DNA of 42,263 nucleotides, from NCBI GenBank assembly GCA_902781895.1, contig CACZLA010000015.1:1-42263 (forward strand). Reading direction: 5' to 3'. Position numbers and translations under genes: made by a program. Each line of letters opens with the position of its first letter. Positions within the stretch are counted from its first letter, which is position 1. The notes below the pieces were generated by a model. The model did not search any database, was not told the origin of the DNA, and saw only the letters and a program-made list of their open reading frames with translations. Below, piece by piece: positions 35,815 to 42,263 of the stretch. The DNA comes from an uncultured Lachnospiraceae bacterium (GTDB taxonomy: Bacteria > Bacillota > Clostridia > Lachnospirales > Lachnospiraceae).

Positions 35815-38187
35815 ATGCTTACAAATATAATAAGAGTATATGGCATAGTCCAGGGTGTCGGCTTCAGACCATTTGTGAGCCGGATATGCCTGGCCAATAA
35901 CATAACCGGGACAGTATCGAACCGCGGCTCATATGTGGAAATATATGCACAGGGCGAAAATGTGAGTAACCTTCTTGCGTCTCTTCGTTACAGTGCGCCT
36001 GACAGGGCAATGGTGCTGAACGTGATAAACCAGATGGCTGACATGCCGCCTTTTGAAGGCTTTGAGATAATCGAGAGTGAGAAAGACGAGGGGGATATAT
36101 TTGTCTCACCTGATATAGCAATTTGTGATAAATGTAAGACAGAGTTGTACGATAGATCAGATCGTAGATACATGCATCCCTTCATCAATTGTACCAACTG
36201 CGGCCCGAGGCTTACAATCCTCGACAACATGCCCTACGACCGGGAGCGTACCAGTATGAAAAGCTTTCCCATGTGTCCGGAGTGCGAGTATGAATATACT
36301 CATCCCGAGACCAGACGTTACGATGCACAGCCTGTATGCTGTCCGAACTGCGGACCTGAGGTTTATCTGATGTCAAAAGAAGATGACAAACTGGTTCCGA
36401 CAGATATCAAGGGGCGCGAGGCCATCATAAAAACAAGACAGGCTATCGCCGAAGGTAAGATAGTTGCGATAAAGGGTATCGGAGGATTTCATCTATGCTG
36501 TGATGCCAAAAGTGAAGAGGCTGTTTCAAGACTGAGACTTCTTAAGAATCGTCCTATGAAACCATTTGCGGTGATGATGAAGGATACCGATACAGTTAAA
36601 CGGGAGTGCAGGATAGAAAATCCGGAAATGTATGAATATCTCACAGGTCATCAAAAACCGATAATCCTCATGGAAAGAAAGGAAGATTCATCTCTCTGTG
36701 AATCCGTTGCTCCTGACAATCCTATGGTGGGAGTCATGCTTCCATATACACCGATACACTGTCTGCTTTTTGACTATGATTCCGGCGATGAAACCGGTGA
36801 TATAAACAGCACAGAGGTTTCCGACTGTCTCATCATGACCAGTGCAAATGCATCCGGTGCTCCGATATGCAGAACTGATGAGGATGTAACGGAGGAGATA
36901 AGCAGCTTCTGTGATCTGGTGCTTTCGAATAACAGGATGATAAGGACCAGAGCGGATGATACAGTGTTGGACTTTACTCTTGGTCATCCATATATGATAA
37001 GACGTTCGAGAGGCTTTGCTCCGCTTCCGATAATGATCGGAGCCGGTGGGCTTCAGAGTAAGCAGGAAAGACAGGGGTTGAGTCCCGCAAGAAGTCATGT
37101 CCTGGCCATAGGCGGAGAGCTGAAGAATACATTTGCCATTGCAAAGAATAAACTTATCTATCCATCGGCATACGTCGGCGACATGGCGGATATCAGAACC
37201 GTAAATGCACTTGAAGAGTCAGTGGACAGGATGATCGACTTACTTGAGGCTCGTCCTGAGGTGGTTGTGTCAGATCTTCATCCGAAGTATAATACTACTG
37301 CGGTTGCTGAAGAGTTCAGCGAGAAGCTGGGCGTGCCGCTGATTAAAATTCAGCATCACTGGGCACACATTCTTTCCTGTATGGCGGAGAATGATTATCT
37401 GGACGATGTGATCGGAGTTTCCTTCGATGGAACCGGTTACGGAACGGACGGGACCATCTGGGGAGGAGAATTCCTGAGATGCGGTGTGAAGGATTTTGAC
37501 AGGCTTTCGCATATAACGCCATTCATGCAGTGTGGTGGAGACCTTTCATCGAAGGAAGGATGGAGGATTGCTGCTGCGATCCTGCCGGAGGAAATGTGTA
37601 CTGAGAAGCTTGGAATCTGTTCCTCCATGGAATACGGCATGCTGAAAAATATGGCTGACAAGGGAATCAACGCTGTTAAGTCAACAAGCGCAGGACGTCT
37701 CTTCGATGCCATGAGTGCGGTGCTGGGGATAAGGCGCAGCTCGACCTTTGAGGGCGAGGCATCAACGTCGCTTATGTTTGCGGCCCAGAGATATCTGAAG
37801 AGTGCCGGGACCGGCAGTCTGCTGGAAGATATCCTGAAGGACTCTGCAAGGCATGCAGCATACGACGACACAAACAGGATGCTTTCGGATCTTGCGAGTG
37901 TTTATATAGAAGAAGGAAACAGAGACAAATGTGCATTTATGTTCCACTTCGATCTGGCAAATATGATCGCAGAGAGATGCATGAAGCACAGCAATGAAAC
38001 AGGTATAAAGACCGCAGCTCTCAGCGGAGGAGTTTTCCAGAATAAGCTTCTCCTTTCCATGACGGAAAAGCTGCTGAGGGAAAATGGATTAAGAGTTTTA
38101 TGCCATAGTCTGATACCGCCAAACGACGGAGGAATCGCGGCAGGACAGGCGTTGGCCGGAATGTATATCAATGACGATTTGAAGTAA
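35815..38187 (+). CDS. hypF: Carbamoyltransferase HypF
   Basis: A 790-residue multi-domain enzyme that turns carbamoyl phosphate and ATP into a carbamoyl adenylate and carbamoylates the C-terminal Cys of HypE, the source of cyanide ligands. Domains in order: acylphosphatase (VQGVGFRPF, 12-20), two zinc fingers (CDKCK...CTNCGPR and CPECEYEY...CCPNCGP), YrdC-like domain (IKGIGGFHLCCDA, RPMKPFAVM), and Kae1-like domain (VSDLHPKYNTT, QHHWAHILS, SFDGTGYG, SGGVFQNK). All appear intact. Strong AAAGGAG before the ATG. It lies directly downstream of the second nifDK-like pair; no [NiFe]-hydrogenase gene or hypA/hypB is present in the window. Confidence 0.96.
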   Translation: MLTNIIRVYGIVQGVGFRPFVSRICLANNITGTVSNRGSYVEIYAQGENVSNLLASLRYSAPDRAMVLNVINQMADMPPFEGFEIIESEKDEGDIFVSPDIAICDKCKTELYDRSDRRYMHPFINCTNCGPRLTILDNMPYDRERTSMKSFPMCPECEYEYTHPETRRYDAQPVCCPNCGPEVYLMSKEDDKLVPTDIKGREAIIKTRQAIAEGKIVAIKGIGGFHLCCDAKSEEAVSRLRLLKNRPMKPFAVMMKDTDTVKRECRIENPEMYEYLTGHQKPIILMERKEDSSLCESVAPDNPMVGVMLPYTPIHCLLFDYDSGDETGDINSTEVSDCLIMTSANASGAPICRTDEDVTEEISSFCDLVLSNNRMIRTRADDTVLDFTLGHPYMIRRSRGFAPLPIMIGAGGLQSKQERQGLSPARSHVLAIGGELKNTFAIAKNKLIYPSAYVGDMADIRTVNALEESVDRMIDLLEARPEVVVSDLHPKYNTTAVAEEFSEKLGVPLIKIQHHWAHILSCMAENDYLDDVIGVSFDGTGYGTDGTIWGGEFLRCGVKDFDRLSHITPFMQCGGDLSSKEGWRIAAAILPEEMCTEKLGICSSMEYGMLKNMADKGINAVKSTSAGRLFDAMSAVLGIRRSSTFEGEASTSLMFAAQRYLKSAGTGSLLEDILKDSARHAAYDDTNRMLSDLASVYIEEGNRDKCAFMFHFDLANMIAERCMKHSNETGIKTAALSGGVFQNKLLLSMTEKLLRENGLRVLCHSLIPPNDGGIAAGQALAGMYINDDLK

Positions 38188-38190
38188 TAA

Positions 38191-38226
38191 AGATTGTCAT
38201 TCTGAGGGCAAAGCCCGAAGAATCTT
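38191..38226. repeat. GTCATTCTGAG-type dispersed repeat, copy 2
   Basis: AGATTGTCATTCTGAGGGC then AAAGCCCGAAGAATCTTT, a variant with the GGGC/GCCC inner stem. It lies in the hypF-hypC gap. Confidence 0.75.
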
Positions 38227-38249
38227 TATAATAACGGAGGTAAATAAAA

Positions 38250-38456
38250 ATGTGTGTAGGACTTGCGGCAAAGGTTGTAAGTGTAAAGGATGGTACTGCA
38301 GTTATCGATGCGAGCGGTGCTAAAAGAGATGTAAGTGCAGAGCTTCTTGAGGATCTTGAACCGGGTGATTATGTTATGGTTCATGCAGGAGTTGCTATAT
38401 CAAAAATAACATCCGATGATGAGAGTGAAGCAAAGGGTGTCATGGAGGATTTATAA
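38250..38456 (+). CDS. hypC: Hydrogenase maturation chaperone HypC
   Basis: A 68-residue HypC/HupF/HybG family protein. The mature N-terminus is MCVGLAAKV, with the conserved Cys2 that, with HypD, holds the Fe(CN)2CO unit. An OB-like fold follows (GTAVIDASGAKRDVSAELL, PGDYVMVHAGVAIS). The gene is preceded by CGGAGG and directly abuts hypD with no gap. In [NiFe]-hydrogenase maturation HypC hands iron to the large subunit; here the acceptor is unclear, because no such subunit is nearby. Confidence 0.95.
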   Translation: MCVGLAAKVVSVKDGTAVIDASGAKRDVSAELLEDLEPGDYVMVHAGVAISKITSDDESEAKGVMEDL

Positions 38457-39500
38457 ATGAGTGACGTTATCAAAAATGCCCGGGAGATAATCCAGAACTA
38501 TGACGGTCCGAAGCTTCGTATCATGGAGGTTTGCGGAACTCATACTCATGAGATATTCAAGCTGGGAATCAGAAGTCTCCTTCCAGAGAACATCGATCTG
38601 ATATCGGGACCGGGCTGTCCGGTCTGTGTTACTCCGGTAGGATTCATAGATGAGGCGATATATCTGGCACTGGAAAAGGGATGCGTTATCTGTACATTTG
38701 GCGATCTTATAAAGGTTCCGGGAACGAAAATGAATCTTGCAGGGGCGAGAACCGAGGGAGCAGATGTGCGACTGGTTTATTCACCTGATGATGCAGTGGA
38801 GCTTGCGAAGGATAATCCGGATATGCAGGTGGTATTCCTGTCAGTAGGATTCGAGACAACAACTCCGTCTGCATGTATAGCAGTGAAAAAGGCGGCGCGC
38901 CTCGGACTTAAAAACTTTTCAATACTCACGGCAAACAAGACAATGCCTTATGCATATGCGAAGCTGAAGGGAAGCGCAGACATATTCCTATATCCGGGAC
39001 ATGTAAATGCAATAACCGGAAATGCAGTCTGCGAACGTCTGAAGGACGAAGGAGTGTCCGGAGTTGTTGCAGGCTTTACAGCAAACGAACTTATGACAGC
39101 CCTTGCTGCTGCAATAGAGCTGTCAAAGAAGGGCGAGCCATTCTTCAAGAACTGCTATCCAAGAGTCGTGCTTCCGGAAGGAAATGTGGCAGCTCAGAAG
39201 CTGGTTGCATCAGTAATGGAGGAGTGCGATGCAGAGTGGCGTGGCCTGGGAATTATCGAGAAGTCAGGTATGAAACTGAGAGCTGAGTACACCGACTATG
39301 ATGCAAGAATTAAGTATGACATGCCGAAGATAGAAGGCAAGTCAAATCCTGCCTGCAGATGTCCTGAGGTTCTTCAGGGACACTGTAAGCCGACTGACTG
39401 CCCGCTGTTCGGCAAGGTCTGTGATCCGACACATCCTGTCGGAGCGTGCATGGTTTCTGACGAAGGAGCCTGCGCAGCATATTTTCACTACGGCATATAA
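38457..39500 (+). CDS. hypD: Hydrogenase maturation protein HypD
   Basis: A 347-residue [4Fe-4S] scaffold on which iron receives two CN and one CO ligands. Visible: VCGTHTHEI (Cys26, binds iron), GPGCPVCVTP (Cys54, Cys57 thiol pair), and the C-terminal cluster region CRCPEVLQGHCKPTDC with further cysteines. Start codon immediately follows the hypC stop, so the two are coupled. Followed by a palindromic repeat before hypE. Confidence 0.96.
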   Translation: MSDVIKNAREIIQNYDGPKLRIMEVCGTHTHEIFKLGIRSLLPENIDLISGPGCPVCVTPVGFIDEAIYLALEKGCVICTFGDLIKVPGTKMNLAGARTEGADVRLVYSPDDAVELAKDNPDMQVVFLSVGFETTTPSACIAVKKAARLGLKNFSILTANKTMPYAYAKLKGSADIFLYPGHVNAITGNAVCERLKDEGVSGVVAGFTANELMTALAAAIELSKKGEPFFKNCYPRVVLPEGNVAAQKLVASVMEECDAEWRGLGIIEKSGMKLRAEYTDYDARIKYDMPKIEGKSNPACRCPEVLQGHCKPTDCPLFGKVCDPTHPVGACMVSDEGACAAYFHYGI

Positions 39501-39511
39501 AGATGGTTCGA

Positions 39512-39662
39512 TGTGCCGTACGGGGACGGTTCTTCTATGTAACGCAGATCTGTCCCCATATGGCTTACACAATAAAGAAAGTGTCATTCAAAAAGGGACA
39601 GATCTATGCTACAGAAGGGACGGATATATGTGCCATAGAAGAACCGTCCCCATATGGAACAT
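39512..39662. repeat. Palindromic MITE-like repeat, long copy B
   Basis: Same element as at 33073, with about five substitutions and no gaps: starts TGTGCCGTACGGGGACGGTT and ends CCCCATATGGAACAT, with nested inverted repeats. It separates hypD from hypE and would form a long hairpin in the transcript. Confidence 0.9.
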
Positions 39663-39678
39663 AATGGAAGGAGAATAA

Positions 39679-40683
39679 ATGGAAGATGTGATCACACTGG
39701 CTCATGGTTCCGGCGGAGTCCAGACCAACGAGCTTATAAATAGTATTTTTAAAAAACATTTTGAGAGTCCGTATCTGACGGCAGATGATGCTGCGGTGCT
39801 GGATATTCCGGCAGGAAAGGTTGCGATGTCTACGGATGGCTTCATCGTTTCGCCTTACGAGTTTGCAGGGGGAAATATAGGTAAGCTTTCTATATGCGGA
39901 ACAGTGAATGATATAGCATGTATGGGGGCTAAGCCGAAATATCTTACATGCGCTATGGTCATCGAAGAGGGATTCCCTGTTGCAAAGCTGGATGAGATAG
40001 CAGGTGCTATGGCAGAAACCGCAAAGAAGGCCGGAGTTTATCTGGTTGCCGGTGATACAAAGGTTGCCGGTAAAGGACAGGTGGACAGTATATTTATCAC
40101 AACAACCGGTATAGGTCAGGTGATTGATGGTGCCGATACTTCGGGAGCTTATGCGAAGCCGGGGGATAAAATAATCGTGACCGGTGATATCGGAAGACAC
40201 GGATGTACGATCCTTCTTGCCAGAAATGATTTCAAGATCGATGCTGATATTACCAGCGACTGCGCACCGCTTAATAAAAATGTAGAAGCAGTGATTGAGG
40301 CTACTAAGGATGTTCATGTTATAAGAGACGCTACGCGTGGTGGAGTCGGAACTGTGCTTTATGAGATAGCAGGTGAAAGTGAAGTGGGAATCTCACTGGA
40401 TTATGAGAGTATCCCTGTTGCTGACGGAGTGAAGGGTGTATGCGGTATGCTGGGACTTGAACCGCTGTATCTGGCATGTGAAGGAAGACTTGTTATCTTT
40501 GCACCTGCAAGTGAAGCAGATAAAATAATAGACGCTCTTAAACAGTGCGAGAATTCAGAAGGTGCCTGTATTATAGGTGAAGTAACAGAGGAAAATAAGG
40601 GCAAAGTGGTAGTGACTACTGCAGTCGGAGCAAAGACTATGCTCTCAAGACCGAGCGGAGAGCTTCTGCCCAGAATCTGCTGA
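39679..40683 (+). CDS. hypE: Hydrogenase maturation protein HypE
   Basis: A 334-residue PurM-like ATPase that dehydrates the thiocarbamoyl group on its own C-terminal Cys to thiocyanate and passes cyanide to HypCD iron. LAHGSGG at the N-terminus, DATRGGVGTVLYEIA in the centre, and the obligatory C-terminal PRIC (Cys334) are all present. GGAAGGAG precedes the ATG. It is the last gene of the HypFCDE group and of the metallocofactor cluster. Confidence 0.96.
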   Translation: MEDVITLAHGSGGVQTNELINSIFKKHFESPYLTADDAAVLDIPAGKVAMSTDGFIVSPYEFAGGNIGKLSICGTVNDIACMGAKPKYLTCAMVIEEGFPVAKLDEIAGAMAETAKKAGVYLVAGDTKVAGKGQVDSIFITTTGIGQVIDGADTSGAYAKPGDKIIVTGDIGRHGCTILLARNDFKIDADITSDCAPLNKNVEAVIEATKDVHVIRDATRGGVGTVLYEIAGESEVGISLDYESIPVADGVKGVCGMLGLEPLYLACEGRLVIFAPASEADKIIDALKQCENSEGACIIGEVTEENKGKVVVTTAVGAKTMLSRPSGELLPRIC

Positions 40684-40691
40684 TATGATCT

Positions 40692-40826
40692 GTGAATAAG
40701 ATTCTTCGGGCTGAAGCCCGAAAGAAAGCAATCCTGGTTGATACCTGCAGTGCCGATACAACTATTGATGCTAAGCTTATTGGTCCGGATAATAAGTATA
40801 AAACCTGGTATAAGGTTGCAGTATAA
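40692..40826 (+). pseudogene. Short orphan coding remnant
   Basis: An open frame of about 44 codons beginning at a GTG (40692) and ending TAA at 40824-40826. The last part reads AILVDTCSADTTIDAKLIG to TWYKVAV, which looks like real coding sequence, while the first part is encoded by a GTCATTCTGAG-type repeat remnant. No ribosome binding site is clear. Probably the 3' end of a lost gene cut by a repeat; a small expressed protein is less likely. I do not recognise the family. Confidence 0.35.
40698..40722. repeat. GTCATTCTGAG-type dispersed repeat, partial copy 3
   Basis: AAGATTCTTCGGGCTGAAG followed by CCCGAA: half of the element in inverted orientation, lacking the CATTCTGA half. Confidence 0.6.
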
Positions 40827-40850
40827 TCCGAATAAAAATGTGATTTGTAA

Positions 40851-40884
40851 AATGATGCACCGGTTTTGGTGCGTCATTTTTTTT
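40851..40884 (+). terminator. Intrinsic terminator downstream of hypE
   Basis: Stem AATGATGCACC/GGTGCGTCATT (one mismatch) with loop GGTTTT, then a run of eight T. It probably ends the long hydF-hypE transcription unit. Confidence 0.88.
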
Positions 40885-40924
40885 CTTGTAAGAAATGGTG
40901 CTTTTTATTAAAATGATATAAGAA

Positions 40925-41003
40925 AAGATTCTTCGGGCTAAAGCCCTCAGAATGACATGAATGATATAAATGACATGTCATTCTGAGCGAAGCGAAGAAT
41001 CTT
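40925..41003. repeat. Inverted pair of GTCATTCTGAG-type repeats
   Basis: Copy 4 (40925-40958) reads AAGATTCTTCGGGC to CAGAATGACAT; copy 5 (40975-41003), ATGTCATTCTGAGCG to GAAGAATCTT, is in the opposite orientation. Together they can pair over about 28 bases around a short AT-rich loop. Together with the remnant ORF and the terminator they account for the 342-bp gap between hypE and the sensor gene. Confidence 0.8.
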
Positions 41004-41025
41004 ATAAATGTATAGAGAGGATAAC

Positions 41026-42219
41026 ATGAATAAAAAGAAAAATACAATCATGCTGCCGGCGCTTATTGGTGCAGTGCTGGTAGCAGTTATATTGATAGTC
41101 GGAACAATAATCATGGGTAGAGCGGCAAACGAAGATACAAAGAAGGCGGTTAACTCTGTCAGCCTTCTTTATCTTGATGAGCTGGCCGGACGTCGTGAGG
41201 AAGTCGTTGCAAATACTCTCAGTAATAATATCGAAAAAATGTACGTAGCTATCGGTCTGATGGATGAAGAGGATCTGAGTGATATGAAACATCTTCAGGC
41301 TTATCAGGCCAGAATGAAGAAGCTGTACGACCTTGAAAAATTTGCCTTCGTTGATTCCAATGGTCTTATTTACACATCTCTCGGTACGCAGACTGATATT
41401 GATGAATATCAGTTTGATTATAATCGTCTTGTAGAACCTGAGATATCCATTAAAAATATTGATAGTGACGAAAAGAAAGTCATCATCGCAGTCCCCGTTG
41501 ATGATATACCATTTAACGGGGAAACTCTTGTTGTGTGCTTCATGGAAATAAATATGGACAGCATGCTTGAAGGTGTGTCCCTCAAATCTGATAACAATTC
41601 AACCACATTTGTAAATATATATACTCGTGACGGTGTTGCACTTACCAATATGATCCTGGGAGGACTTGCCAGTGAGGATAACCTTCTTCAGGCTATGGGA
41701 AATGCAGATTATAAATCCGAATATTCTTATGATAAATTTCTGGAGGATTTTAAGAACGGAAATAAGGGTGTTGTATCCTTCACATATAACGGGACAGAGG
41801 AAACCCTTTCATATGTACCGATAGACGGAACTGACTGGATGCTGACCTATCTCATAAGGGAGAGTGTCATAACCGATGAGATCAGTTCGGTTTCAAAGAG
41901 TATCATAACCAGAAGCCTTATCCAGTCAATCCTTACCGCACTGGTACTGTTTGCCATGTTTGCACTGATCATAATGCAGACAAGAAAAAATGCGGCTCTC
42001 GCCATAGAAAAGGAAACATCGGAGGCTGAGAGCAAGATAAAGCATGAAGAACTGGAGCACCGTCTTGAGCTTCAGGAGCAGCTTCTCGAACAGGAGAAAA
42101 GACGTGCCCAGCAGGACAGCATGATAACTGCACTTGCAACTGATTACAGGAGTGTTTACTATGTGAATCTCGATTCGGACGAATGTATTTGTTACCGTTC
42201 GGAAGTAACACCGGAGTAG
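41026..42219 (+). CDS. Cache-domain membrane sensor, frame cut by TAG (C-terminal output domain lost or beyond window)
   Basis: A 397-residue open frame: N-terminal helix (about 7-30), extracytoplasmic double-Cache-like domain (about 40-280; FAFVDSNGLIYTSLG, VPIDGTDWMLTYLIRE), second helix (about 293-318), then a long coiled coil (KETSEAESKIKHEELEHRLE onward) and the start of a PAS-like region (TALATDYRSVYYVNLDSDEC). In Lachnospiraceae such proteins normally continue into GGDEF, EAL or histidine kinase modules. The TAG at 42217-42219 is followed by an in-frame open stretch reading GPQVGDRLSFVEAF to the window end, which looks like normal continuation. Start at 41026 chosen for AGAGAGG 5 bases before; the ATG at 41008 lies in repeat flank. 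Confidence 0.75.
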   Translation: MNKKKNTIMLPALIGAVLVAVILIVGTIIMGRAANEDTKKAVNSVSLLYLDELAGRREEVVANTLSNNIEKMYVAIGLMDEEDLSDMKHLQAYQARMKKLYDLEKFAFVDSNGLIYTSLGTQTDIDEYQFDYNRLVEPEISIKNIDSDEKKVIIAVPVDDIPFNGETLVVCFMEINMDSMLEGVSLKSDNNSTTFVNIYTRDGVALTNMILGGLASEDNLLQAMGNADYKSEYSYDKFLEDFKNGNKGVVSFTYNGTEETLSYVPIDGTDWMLTYLIRESVITDEISSVSKSIITRSLIQSILTALVLFAMFALIIMQTRKNAALAIEKETSEAESKIKHEELEHRLELQEQLLEQEKRRAQQDSMITALATDYRSVYYVNLDSDECICYRSEVTPE

Positions 42220-42263
42220 GGACCGCAGGTCGGAGACCGTCTGTCATTTGTGGAAGCATTCAC

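Noticed and set aside
39604-40317. 237-residue open frame on the minus strand
   Set aside because: Antisense to hypE and ending in the palindromic repeat; shadow frame only.

Overview
The window looks like chromosomal DNA of an anaerobic Firmicute, most likely a Lachnospiraceae member of the Butyrivibrio/Pseudobutyrivibrio type. This is inferred from moderate GC content, strong GGAGG ribosome binding sites, a T-box in front of a trp operon, HydE/HydF with a TM1266-type regulator, and several multi-domain GGDEF/EAL and SpoIIE signalling proteins. No rRNA, tRNA, CRISPR array, transposase or phage gene was seen.

Layout. (1) 1-1557: 3' part of a MATE exporter, then a broken gene that ends in the C-terminus of an AarF/UbiB-like protein. 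(2) 1566-4076, minus strand: a membrane-anchored alpha/beta hydrolase followed by a membrane diguanylate cyclase. (3) 4300-9226: an ABC exporter (ATPase plus two permeases) with its own DesK/NarL-type two-component pair. (4) 9251-12256, minus strand: a large PAS-GGDEF-EAL protein with a degenerate GGDEF and an intact EAL. (5) 12339-20728: a complete tryptophan operon under a Trp-specific T-box, ordered trpB2-trpE-trpG-trpD-trpC-trpF-trpB-trpA, with two different TrpB proteins. (6) 20828-22894: an EF-G paralogue. (7) 23016-25085, minus strand: a membrane SpoIIE-type phosphatase. (8) 25219-40683: the most interesting region. (9) 41026 to the end: a Cache-domain membrane sensor whose frame is cut by a TAG stop.

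The metallocofactor region (25219-40683) is a run of same-strand genes: TM1266-type regulator, hydF, hydE, nifH-like 1, nifD-like 1, nifK-like 1, an unknown 211-residue protein, nifH-like 2, nifD-like 2, nifK-like 2, hypF, hypC, hypD, hypE. It therefore combines two separate nitrogenase-like Fe protein/component 1 sets with part of the [FeFe]-hydrogenase maturation machinery (HydE, HydF, no HydG here) and with the HypCDEF pathway that builds Fe(CN)2CO for [NiFe]-hydrogenases. HypA, HypB, NifB, NifE, NifN and any hydrogenase structural gene are absent from the window. The most economical reading is a nitrogenase-like reductase system, possibly one catalytic and one scaffold or assembly complex, whose cofactor or substrate chemistry needs iron-cyanide/carbonyl units. 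This is inference; the substrate cannot be read from the sequence.

The start of the region carries a promoter with an extended -10 box, two near-identical direct repeats 33 bp apart just upstream, and a structured leader ending in an intrinsic terminator in front of hydF, so expression appears to be controlled both at initiation and by attenuation. Three copies of a palindromic mobile-type repeat and several GTCATTCTGAG-type repeats lie in the intergenic gaps of this same region; one has supplied the C-terminal tail of HydE.
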